NCBI GenBank assembly: GCA_030549495.1 | Contig: JAUIRK010000633.1 | Location: 1-64,000, forward strand | Direction of reading: 5' to 3' | DNA length: 64,000 nucleotides | Source: Nectonema munidae | Lineage: Eukaryota > Nematomorpha > Nectonematoida > Nectonematidae | In this document: piece by piece, positions 1 through 11,800 of the stretch | Layout: every line of letters starts with the position of its first letter | Numbering within the stretch: position 1 is the stretch's first letter | Translations under genes and position numbers: made by a program | Notes under the pieces: model-generated | What the model was told of the DNA's origin: nothing | The model's input: the letters and a program-made list of their open reading frames with translations, nothing else | The model's database searches: none

Positions 1-130
1 TAAAAAATTAATCCCAACTCTAAAAACAAATTCACAAAAACTGTGATTAACCATCTTAAGCATAATGCGAGCATATAGCCTTACGGGTGAAAGTGCTTTG
101 ATATCTCAAACCAACCAACCAACACAAAAT
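1..130 (+). other. possible 3' end of a non-LTR element
   Basis: The segment ends in a short tandem run of CCAA units at 111-123, preceded by GC-richer sequence (about 65-105). That arrangement is usual for a decayed LINE or SINE 3' end. No coding sequence is visible. The family cannot be told. Confidence 0.2.
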
Positions 131-366
131 AATTTTTTAATTTAAATAATTACTATATGTGTAGCCTGGCAAGAAAATGGGTGACATAAAAATATATAAG
201 AATACTCTATTACCAGAGCTCGTTCAAACTTAAATATCTGTGTATCTTTTTATTTTAAGCATTTATTTAATATTATTTTTAATTTCAAGTTTTTATTTAT
301 AAATAAAGAACATATTTGTGTGTATTTGGGTAAAAAGTCCTACCGACCTAAATTTATTTAAAAAAA

Positions 367-540
367 CGTGAGAAATTGCATAAACAAGTGAAGAATTCTT
401 TAAATAATAATATATTCATTAAATATAAAACTGTTCGGAATCAAGCAAAAAATTTACGGCGCAAATTCAAAGCAGAATATTACGATAAACTTTTGTATGA
501 ATCCAAAAGTAGCAAAGAGAAATGGAATTTTAATAATTAA
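367..540 (+). mobile_element. LINE fragment, linker between endonuclease and RT
   Basis: An open frame too short for a gene call reads KTVRNQAKNLRRKFKAEYYD then KLLYESKSSKEKWNF before a stop. This matches the basic linker that CR1/Jockey-group LINE ORF2 proteins carry between the AP-endonuclease and reverse-transcriptase domains (compare KVKYTVKFLKKKFYENLL in the better copy at 35 kb). It lies upstream of, and out of order with, the LINE that starts near 673, so it is a separate truncated copy. Confidence 0.55.
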
Positions 541-672
541 GAGAATGAATTTAATTTATTAGTATTTAACCTGCCAAAAATATAATGAGAAAACGACGAA
601 TCATTCTGCTATGAGTTTCACTTGCCCATATGTACTGAGAGAGATAGATTATGTTAAAAGGTATAACTGCCT

Positions 673-3600
673 ATGAATAATAATGGTAATAATTTTATTT
701 TTCATAATGACATTTCTAACACGAGTTCTATAAAGAACTCAGAAAACTTTTATTTAGACCATATCCATCCAAATACTTATGAAAATAATTTTTTAAGTTT
801 AAACATCCAATCTCTTTGTAGCAAATTTGATGAGTTTGAAATTTTTGTTGAAAGGCTAGATTCACTTTTGAATAATCCTCTTAGTATAATATGTCTCCAG
901 AAAAACATGGTGTTGCGAGGAAAACAAAAAATTTTTGATTTAAAAAATTATACTACGTTCAATATCCCGAAGAGGGCTTCCTCCACATGGAGGATTGATG
1001 TTTTTTGCTAATATAAACTTATACGTGGAACTTGGTGAAACTGAATTTTCCATTGCGTCATTTGAATATCAGTGATTAATAGTCCATACTACAACTAAAA
1101 AACTCATTATACACAATATATACAGATTACCTTCAGCATCGAAAGAAAAAATTGATATCTTTTTGACCTTTTTTGAAAATTTGCTGTCAAAAATTGATAA
1201 AAACTGTGTAAATTTATTTTGTGGAGATTTCAACTTTGACTTACTCAAAATGTCAAAACACTTTGCTAGTAGATTTTTCAATTTGATTATCACTCATTAC
1301 TTTATACCAACAATTACCAAACCTACTCGTTTACAATCAAATACTATTATTGATAACTTCTTCATTAGTAACAACTTTGTTAATTATACAGCTTTGAACT
1401 GCATGACTTACTTCTCGGATCATATCCCAATTTTATTATCATTGGATTTGAAATTGAAAAATTTCAGAGCAGAACATATATACAAAAAACTGAACGTTAG
1501 AACCTTTCAAACTTTGGGTGCGCATAGTAATTGGTATTGTAGTTCAGAGTTAGATAACCAAAATCCTGATAGTTTATTTAATCATTTAACGAATAATCTC
1601 AATTCCCTAATTATGATGTCAACAAGGAATATGATATATAATAAGTACAAACACAATATTAAACCTTGGATTACCCTTGAAATATTAAAACTTATCAAAC
1701 TTCGTGATAAGCTTTACCAAAAATTGAAAAAAAAAGTTCATTCTCAGTTAGATCACAATATATAAAAATTAGAAATACCATAAAATACACAATACGGAAA
1801 TCTAAAGAAACTTATATAGCCCATAACTTTTCTCAATGCAATTCGATGAAAAAAAATATGGAATGAAATAAATGGGTTCATAAAATGAAGGACAAAAACA
1901 AAAATACATGTTAAATATGGATCAAATTTAGTTGATGACACAACTGCAGCTGATATGTTTAACGAACATTTCACGAATATAGTCGTAAACCCTATATTAA
2001 AGTTTGATATTCTTTCAAAAAAATTCACTGGTGAATCATTTGAGTTGAGTTTAAGCACACCAGACCAGATATTGACTATTATTGATGAACTTGATGTAAA
2101 TAATACGGAAGACATTTATGAAATTTCAATGAAACATGTGAAATATATAAAACAAATTCTGTTATCCTTTATCTTACTCCATCAATCTAGCTTTAAATAA
2201 TAATAGATTTCCTGATGTACTGAAATTACATAAAGTTATACCTGTTCATAAAAAGGTGACAAATCTGCGATCGAAAACTTTAGACCCATCTCAATAATAC
2301 CAATATTTTCCAAAATATTTGAAAAGTTTATTCATAAACAGTTAAATATTTACATAAATTCAAATAATTATATTAATACATTTCAATTTGGGTTTAGAGA
2401 AAGCTATTCAACTGAGGCATATCACGCGTATTTGATAGGAAAAGTAGTTGAAATCATTGAAAAGAAAGATGATGCACTTCTTTTCTTCTTCGATCTTTCG
2501 AAAGCTTTTGATAGATTGAGCCATTCTACTCTGATTGTAAATCTCTTTAGGTGCAAGATTGGGAAGAATACCTTACTTTTCTTTTCTTCTTACTTAAATA
2601 ACAGGATCACAAAAAGTTAAATTAAATGATACATTTTCTAACATCTTATCTGTCAGAGCCGGTGTTCCTCAGGGTTCCCGTATCCTTTCACCTCTTCTTT
2701 TCAACTTTGCAATTAACAACATATTTTACATCTCAGAGACTCTAAACTATTTACTCTTTGCTGATTATATTTGGCCTTATTTACCGATTATCCAAAATAA
2801 AAGAAGAAAATAACATTGACTCAAATAAGCTAAATTCAGAACTCAATTCACTTTTTGAATGGTGCGACATCAACAATCTTCGAATAAACAAAGGCAAAAC
2901 TAAATGTATGTTAATTTCGAATAAATCCAAAAATAGACAAAGAGCTTTCTATTTCAAACTGGTATAGAAGTAGTTGCCATAAATTTGAAATACTAGGTTT
3001 AATTATTGATAAAAAACTCAAATTTAATCATCATGTTGAAAAATTGAGCATTAAATTTGAATCCAGAATAAATGGCATTTTGTACCGTACCAATAAATAT
3101 TTTTCCCTTTAAAAACAAGACTGACAATATATAAGCAACTTTTCTTATCATACTTGAACTATAGCATTTTTAATTGGTATCCATATGGAAAAAAGCGCAT
3201 TGAAATTATACAAAAAAAAGCATTGAGAATTGTTTTTCATCTTAAGTATAGGGACCATACCAGTGCCATTTTTAATGAAAATAATTTATTGAAAGTGGAT
3301 GACATTTACCAACTTAGAGTTGCAATGTTTCTATTTAAAAACTTAACTGGTAAATTACATATAATGTTTTTGGTAGCTTTATTAATTTTAAATCCATCTC
3401 ATTATGAAACAAGATTTTCCAACCAACCAATCAGGGTAGACTACTCACTTAAAGGTTCGAACATTTCCATTCTTAAAAAAACTAATCAATTTTTAAAAAA
3501 TCACATATTTTTGTATGATAATCTAGATGTTTCACACTTCTCATTTAAAAATAGAGTAAAACATTACCTTTTAGGTTTAAATAAATGTACATCTTAACTT
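673..3600 (+). mobile_element. decayed CR1/Jockey-group LINE, ORF2
   Basis: The pieces of an endonuclease-reverse transcriptase lie in the correct order in several frames. At 673-1011 is the AP-endonuclease start (LSLNIQSLCSKFDEF, then IICLQ where the catalytic Glu is replaced by Lys). At 1163-1765 follow GDFNFDLL and SDHIPILLSL, the endonuclease Asp and His motifs. At 2270-2970 is the reverse transcriptase: RPISIIPIFSKIFEK, FQFGFRESYSTEAYHAY, FFFDLSKAFDRLSH, GVPQG, and LFADY where FADD is expected. At 3154-3597 is the C-terminal part (IQKKALRIVF). Several frameshifts and the damaged catalytic motifs show that it is dead. It resembles the better preserved copy at 33.9-36.9 kb in all domains. 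Confidence 0.85.
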
Positions 3601-3868
3601 TATAGTTTATATTTTTATTAAAATTTTACTAATATCCTAAAAAATCTAATAACGGCCATACTTGGCTTTTGATTTTTTAATAATATTAATTTCAAAAAAA
3701 AAAAAAAAAAGTTTCAAACTATTCTACATTTATGCTTTAATACATACCTTCAAACTTTTCATACTTATAAATATATACATATATATGTCTATTAATTATT
3801 AGAATGATGATCTTGTAATTGTTTTATTGTTTGTGAAATATTCTCCTTGCTTTTTTTTATCAATAAAT

Positions 3869-3889
3869 CTTCTTCTTCTTCTTCTTCTT
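3869..3889 (+). repeat. TCT/TTC microsatellite
   Basis: Seven tandem TCT units, about 270 bases past the end of the LINE coding region and right after an AATAAA. It may mark the 3' end of that LINE, since many non-LTR elements end in short tandem repeats. The rest of 3601-4055 is AT-rich sequence in which nothing else is seen. Confidence 0.5.
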
Positions 3890-4316
3890 ATAAATAGATT
3901 TAGGTGTGAGCGCTTTGAGGATACTTTTTTCAATATACTCTTTTGTTTTGAAATCAGTTCTTAAATATTATTTTTGTTTATAAATTAGGAGTCGTTTTAA
4001 AAGTGGAATAGAATCTGTGCAAGATAATAACGTATTCAAATTTTTGGCTAAGGTCTTAAAATAACTTTAATACTTTTACTAATTTTGAAATAAAGTTCTT
4101 CATTATATTTGAAAACGAACTCGAAAGAACGATTTTTTGTTTTACACAATGGTAATTTTTACTTGATGACGCTTTCCATACACCACAATTTTCAGAAAAA
4201 AAAATTCTTTTGAATGAATTCATTTTTTTATAATGAAAAATGCATTTTTTTTTATAGATTTTGGTACACATGAAAGTGGATTACAACAGTTTATCAAAAA
4301 ATTTATAATTTCTCAC

Positions 4317-5318
4317 CTATAAAAACGAGTCAATTATACCTTCATTGGTAACATATGACGATTTTAAAGATGCTTCCTTTGATGGAATTATTTTATTAGT
4401 AAATTTTATTTCATTTTCGTAAGGTTTATTAGCATGCCTAATAAGATTAACCTCATTGGGTCCATTATCACTTTTTGAAAAAGTTTCACATATTTCATAA
4501 TTTTTTGCACACTCTATCAAAGGCACAAAATAATTAGATATAAAATAATCTTTTGGATAATAGATTGAAGTCCATAATATTTCTATAGTTTCATTTAACA
4601 GCATTGAATTACTTCGCGGTGAAAATGTTTCATTTATAATTTCCAAATTTAAGTCTATCGGGATAGATCGATTGTACTGGCAGTCCTATAACAGTAGCAG
4701 TAGCCATTAAAAAAAACATTGATGAGCAAGAACCCAGACATACAATTTTAGAACATTCTTCATCAATTTCCACTGAAACTTTCCATAGACCTATAATTTT
4801 ACTTTGATTCACATAAAATTCTTTGAAAAGATTTTGTTCTATTGGCGTTTTTAAACGGATCTCAGTTGAAAGACATATATTTAACTTCTACACATATTTA
4901 AATAGACAATGCATTATAGTGGCAATTGACATGCCCCGTAGTAAAGATTCGTCGTTGATTTTTATAGGATATATTTTTGATGAAATTCTATCAATTAGTA
5001 GATCTTTAATATAAATTTTCCAGCTATATTTTTTTATAATAGGAAAAATTTAATTTCATTTTCGCTTAGAAAAAAAGAAATATTATCAGAAGCAGGGATC
5101 TCGGAGCTCAGCGTTAATTGGAGTCTTTTTAATGTAGTAGAGAAGTAATACGGATTGTAAGTAGGATAACAAAACAAACATGAGTAGCTTTTAAAAATAA
5201 AATGAGCCTCAACAACGGATATATTTTTCCATACAAAATGATATTCATTAGAACATTCTATACATTTTATGGGGTTCTTTAGGATCTTTTTTTCACATGA
5301 TTTACAAATCATTTTCAC
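4317..5318 (-). pseudogene. broken ORF with Cys-rich finger and OTU/vertnin-like region
   Basis: Three minus-strand frames in order. The first (5034-5318) begins with a Cys-rich, PHD-like stretch, CKSCEKKILKNPIKCIECSN followed by EYHF. The later ones carry IIGLWKVSVEIDEECSKIVC, LGSCSSMFFLMATATVIGLP, TFSPRSNSML, ILWTSIYYPKDY and NYFVPLIECA. The last motif resembles the NHFVPL segment of OTU/vertnin-like proteins that recur as repetitive ORFs in invertebrate genomes. The reading frame is broken, so this is a fossil of a repetitive ORF rather than a working gene. The element type that carried it is not identified; no terminal repeats were found. The family assignment is from memory of similar proteins and is uncertain. 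Confidence 0.45.
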
Positions 5319-5829
5319 CTATGTTCTAAAAAGATTATGAAATTATATGACATTTTAAAAGTAAAAATCTAAAAAAGCATGGTAAGAGAGATTCAGAACA
5401 GTTTTATTATTATTATTATTACGGAAATTGATCAGCTAATCTATTCCACATATGTGTGTTTTAAGTTTTTTTTGAAGGATTTTATATTTTTTAGAAAAAA
5501 TATCATATTTCAAAAACCCATAAAAAACTGAATGTAGACTGGTTTTATTTGAAAATAAATAATTAAAATATGTATTAAAATAAAATTATTAAAATTTAAA
5601 ACATAATACACAAAAGATTTTGTTTTGTTTAAGTATCAATCTAGAAAAATTAAAAATTTGACTTGAGTACTTGCCACTAATATGTAATTAATTGAAAAGT
5701 CAAAAGCAGAGGTAGTGTTTTAGTAGAGTGTCTTTTGACTCAGTTAGTTTTGATATAAAAATATAAAAAAAAATTAAAAAAAAAGAATTATTTAAAATTC
5801 TAAATCATTTATTAAACCCACTTAGTAAA
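5319..5829 (+). other. AT-rich sequence upstream of SAE1
   Basis: No ORF or repeat is recognised here. It must hold the SAE1 promoter and 5' UTR, but no convincing core promoter element can be singled out from so AT-rich a sequence. Confidence 0.4.
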
Positions 5830-8800
5830 ATGTCAGATTTGAATTTAGAAGAAACAAAATTGTATGATAGGCAAATTAGATTATGGGGCGATACAGTACA
5901 ATCAAGGTATAAAAATTTATTACCCTGAATATATCATAAGTTATCTATAGAGTTAATTTATTTTTCTATAGACTTAAATCTTTGAAAGTTTTACTTGTTG
6001 GTGTTAATGGCCTTGGAGTAGAAGTTGCTAAAAATCTTATTTTAGCTGGAATATCTGAAATTTTTTTATTAGACTCCAATAAAGTATTAATAAAATTTAT
6101 TTTAAAATTAACATAACTATAACCGTATTAGATAATTATAAATTTTTTATTTCCTGTTCATATCACTTTATTTATTGTTCCCTGTTTTCATTCCTTAAGA
6201 ACACTAGTTTTTAGTGAAATTCGGTTGAATAATTCTGATTATTTTTAAAATCATCTTAAAATATTTTATATTTTTTGGTAAATTTTTAAAAAGGCAAAAT
6301 AAAGCAGAAAATAAAATTGTGAAATCCCTAGTGTTCGTAAATGTAGCACTTAAACAAATATTTCTTAAACTAATTCTAGTGAACGTCATTGTTCATTATC
6401 AATACGCATGGTGTGTCAAACTTTTGATATTTGCACAATAGTTTCAGTTTTAATTAAAAAATTAAAATATGTTAAAAAGTAATATCTGTTTTTGAATTCA
6501 AATATCCTTAAACTCTTGCAAAAAGTTTAGAAGTAAAATATCAAGTTTCATTTCAAATTTAAAATTTTAAGAAGAAGAAACTTAAAATTATTTGTTTTGC
6601 GAACTTTTATACTGAAATTTACTTCTATGGCTTTGTAAATGGTAGAATTCTTCCAGATTACTTCAATATTTTTACTTTAATAACTAAAAGTAATTGTAAA
6701 ATACCTTTTCTATTGCTCTGAATCAGATTCCCATACTTGGAAAACTAAATTTTGACATTTGAACAAATTCTAAACCATTTATACTGCAAAATTAGCATAA
6801 AATCTTCTCAAAAGAGTGCTATTAAAATATGGTAACTGTCGAGGGTGTAAATAGCAACAACTATTACAAACTATGAACCTTCATAATTCAAATTTGGCTT
6901 CTTTTTACTACTGCATTGTATTTTATTTCATAATTAATTTATAATTTAAGGTAAGAAGAGATGATCTTAGATCAAATTTTTTCATAACCGAAAAAGATAT
7001 TGGTGCATACGTAAGATTAATATATTTTTAATATTCCTTTTAACATCCCATATTTTAGAGGACGAAATCTTCGATTACTGGGTTGCAAAGATTAAATCCT
7101 TTAGTCACAGTGCGATCTTTAGAAAAAGTCTTGGATGATGTTTTGGATTCTTTTCTGTCAGTATGAAGAAAAACAATTAAAATTTGTTATATAAATTGTT
7201 ACTGTTTGTAGGATTTTAGTTTAATTATACTCTGCAATATTCCTTTCAAAGAAGGTGTTAAAATGAATACCAAATGCCGAGAACTTAATATCCCATTGTT
7301 TTATGGTCGCACTATTGGTGTTGCTGGAATGATTCACATTGATCTCATTTCCCATTCTTTCGTTATCAAGTAAAGTTTTTTGTAATCCTTAAATGTAACC
7401 TTAAATTCGTTGCACCTATCCTTTTAATCTCTGCTATTTCAAAGATTTTTCGCTTAATTTTTCTACCTAACGAACATTTTTTCACCTAGCGATAAACTGA
7501 TCTAAGATAAACTGATTTTTTAAATATATTATATTAACCCTCAAATTTATGGCTCTATTACTTATTTTTTTCATGAAATCTGTGAATAAAAAGAATATCG
7601 ACTATAATAAATATTAATAAAATCGGTTTTACAGCTACATTCCCAGCCCCTATGGCCTAGCCGGTGTTGCAACAATGAAAACACATAAAAAGACTACCTA
7701 ATTTTACATTTCCAAAATTCCCTATTTTTTTCATCTCTTATTTTTAAATTCTTTTTTTTGATATCCTTAAGAACTACTTCTTTCCATGTTAGTTTTCGTC
7801 TACCTATAGATTTACCTATAGTTTGCTGTTTGTACGCTATATTAGTTAACTCTTCAGCTGGTCTTCTCTTTACATGCCCAAACCACCTTAATCTTTGCTT
7901 AACTTTTTTAAAATTAGAACTAGTGCACTTGAAATTTTTAATCTTTTGATAAACTACTTTTAATACCGTTGCACCTTTTAGCTATGCATTTTCTACAAGA
8001 TGTACAAAAAAATAGAATTTCTTTTAACTTTTATTCCGCAAACACCACGTGGATCTATTTTTGAGACTAGATTTTGTATATTTGAAGAATCACCTATTTT
8101 CATCCACTTAGACTTACTAAATTAAATCTTAAACCCTTATTTTTAAAGTTGTTTCTGAAAAACTTATTTTACATAAATCTTCAAGAGAAACTGCAATTAA
8201 AATGACATCATCAGTATGTAAAATTTCGTTCATATCTTCTTTGATAGTATCATTAAAATTTCGTCAATGATCATATTAAAAATAAATGGGCTTATTGATT
8301 CTTGATGTAACCCTACTCTTATTTTAAATTCATCAGAAATTCCATTTTTATTTATACAAATATCCTATAATTACTGCCTTAACTAAATTTTCATTTACAC
8401 CCTTTCTTCTTAAAGACCATTAATGAGAATTCTACAAACAGAATCAAAAGCCTTCTCCAAATCATTGAAGGCAAAATAAAGTCTCAATCTTTATATACTT
8501 TTTTATATTCTCATCTTTTAACGTCCAAATTCTCAACTTTTCATTAATTCTTGCATTTTTATTTTTAAGTTTATAATGATAACTAAATCAGCAATGATAA
8601 GTCTATGTTGAGTTACGCATGATTCCCCAGGGAAAGTCTTGGTGTTTACAATTTTTTTGAAATTTTGAGGAATCATAATGTAATCAACCATAGAGGTTTC
8701 ATTGCCTCATATAGATGTAATTCTATGCTCAGTATTTTTATTGAAATAGGTTGTTGTTGTTGTTAGCCCCTAGATTATACTATCTTTATATGAGTATAAT

Positions 8801-11800
8801 CTATCAGTTCAAAACAAGGCATTGTTTTAACTGAGAGATTATTACCATAAAAGCAAATACTCTCAGCGAAAAGTGTAGAATTTTGTTACACTTTCGCAGC
8901 AGCAGCGATAAACCAGTGTAATTTCAGCCAACCCGCAAAAATCCACCATAAGGTACTGCTGGCCTTCTACAAATAATATATATCTATTTATAATAATAAT
9001 ATGATATATAATACATGTAAATGAGTTAGATCTAAGCTTCTGCTAAACGGTTTCCCCACAAAGTAAGTAGGTTAACTATTTTGCATGGCTTTGACCATAA
9101 GTGAATGGGTTTGAGTGTCGTGAAAATATGTGGGCAGTTAAATAAATGATGAGTGTTGTGTGTGTGTTGATTGCAAACTGGACAGAGTGGATTTGTATGT
9201 GTTTTTGGATTTATCTTGTGAAGATATTCACGGAGCAATGGTGACTTGTTGGCTCTAAGTTGAGCAAGTGTATGTCTTAATTTAATTGATAATGTTTCTT
9301 CATATGTGTCGATTTTTGGTGGAGGAATATTTATGAGCTTGTTATGTTTGCGTGTGGAGAGATAGTCGGTTACCGCTTGTGTGTGTATTGCTTTGTTGAC
9401 GCATGTTTGATTTTGATTTTTCAAAATTCAACATACAAAATACAATATTCAATCAAAAATTGATATAGGTGTTAGTAATAAATAAACTCATACTGTCTGC
9501 AAAACTTAAAGTGTTTTTACTTTCTTCGTTTAGCTTACCGTAACCATAACCTCCATGTACCTGTTTACAAGTAGAAACTATTAAACCTCTAACATTCTGC
9601 AACCCTACTCTCCACTTTTCTTCAACATCTTTTTTGACATTGTTTGGGTAGGAAACTGACGAAACCCGTCCGCTACTTATGGCTTTACCGCGCCAATTAT
9701 TTGCTTTTGTATTCATAGTTGCAAAATTTAGCTAAATTTTTACATGCGGGAACCCTTCGTGACGTAAAACTCTTCTCCTTTTTCACTCTGGACTTGAGAC
9801 CAGACGTTAACAGAGTTAATACCGACTATAACAGATATTTAATATAATATTTTTATAACTCATCATCATCATCAAAGTGCCGTATCCATTTGGACGTGGG
9901 CAACCATGGAGCGCCAGAGTTGTCGATCCTTCATTTTCTTCTCTTCAATTTTTAATCGAAAAAAATCTAATACTGAAACAACTGCACGCGTAAAAAACCT
10001 TATTGCTAGATATGCTATACTCTAACCAAGTCAAGGTTTTATATCATGATCTTATAAAGGATTTCTTTTGTAAATCTTTAGGCAACAGAATTCTTGTTTA
10101 AGCCGGTCTAGTATTTGGTGTTCGAGGATCAAAAATATCTGTCTATTGAAGACCGTATACAAAGTCTGGCATTACAAGACTCATGTCAAACCTCGTTTAT
10201 CCGAGACTCGATTATTCGATACTACCCCTATCCGATACAATATTGACCAACTAATTCCCTAGTATTTTTCTCTTCCGTTATTGTGACATTAACACTTCCA
10301 CACCGACACTATCTTCAGCAAACCAAATTCTCTCACGCTTGTAATTGTAAAATCCGATAGACCAATCATACGAGCGTGTCTTTATGTCATGCACTTAATT
10401 GGCAGTGAACAATAATTGAAACCATTATGACAGCAACAGATACTCAAATTTCAACACAACTATCAAGAGAAGAAAAAACTGTCAGGAGAAATATGCTCTA
10501 ATAAATTATTCACTTTTCACTTTTGAAAGTTACAATTTCTCACATCATATTACTTTTTGTAAATAACGTTGAAAGTTTTGGTTTTTCATTTAATAAACAA
10601 AATATATATGTTGGCCACATTTTTAAAAGGACTTTAATAAAACGTGAAGTTATTTGTAGCAGTAAATAGCATGTAAGTAAGTACGGTTTCGTTTGAGAGT
10701 GACATTAGTAATAATAGACAGGTATTATGCCGTAATTGAAATATTGATATTTTTGTTTCTTAGTTGAAATGTTTAACTTTTAGGAGTTTTAATTGTAACA
10801 ATGCAAAGAGTGAAATAGCATCTTCGAGTGTAAAACGAAAAAGAGTTGAATCAGAGAACCTTGATGGTAATACGGTGGTTATTGATGGAGACGACACGGA
10901 TAAAACTTTTCCTCTTCCTGATCCCGCTTGTCAAGAAGAGGAGTCAAATATTGTTGATGTTGTTTCTCACGATTTAAGGATGGATATCGATTCTAAGAAA
11001 ACTCAGGTACTCGAATTTTTGCAATCAAGTAAATATTTAAAGTTGTTTACTCCAACTTCGTTGCTTCTAAAAGTGTACATAAGAAAAATAATCTTTACAA
11101 GTAAAAAGATTGCGTTATAAAGACAGTTATACCAGTGCAACATATGGGTTAGAAGTTGAACCCTTTTTTGACGAACGGGCCACCGGTAACCATCCACTTC
11201 TTTTCAGTTTTGCAATCAATTACTCATTTTATAACAAAAAAATTTTTATATTAAAATTTTTTTAATAAAAGTTAATAATGTTAGATAACACGAAAGTTTT
11301 ATGTTCAAAGCATAAATTTTTTATGTAGAAATTACTCCAAATTTTGAGTTTTTTAATAGTATTATTATATTATTCTGAAAATTATCTCTGATGAAGACTC
11401 TGGAGAGTAAAATGATTTTGGCATCAAACTTCTTTCTGGAAATCAATTGAATGGAGAAGCTGAACTAGTGGTTTTGGAAAACGTTAGTAAAGAAAGTGGA
11501 ATTTGTAGTAAAAGAAAAAGATATCGTGAAAAGCAAGTTGAACCAAGATTTGGCTCCTGTTAACTTTCAACAATTTTATAATAGACCAATGAATATTATT
11601 GGGGTTTTTATTTAATTGTTTTTATAGGAATTGTTGTTTTGATGGGATATCATAGACTTCCTTAATGGAGACTATATTGGAGCAGATCAGAAGGCTGCAA
11701 TATCAAAATAGTTTCTGATTCAATGCGTCGTTATAGATTTGATGAAATCAGAATATTCAAAATCAGATAGATTGATGATACCAGGAGGACTTCTCGGTCC

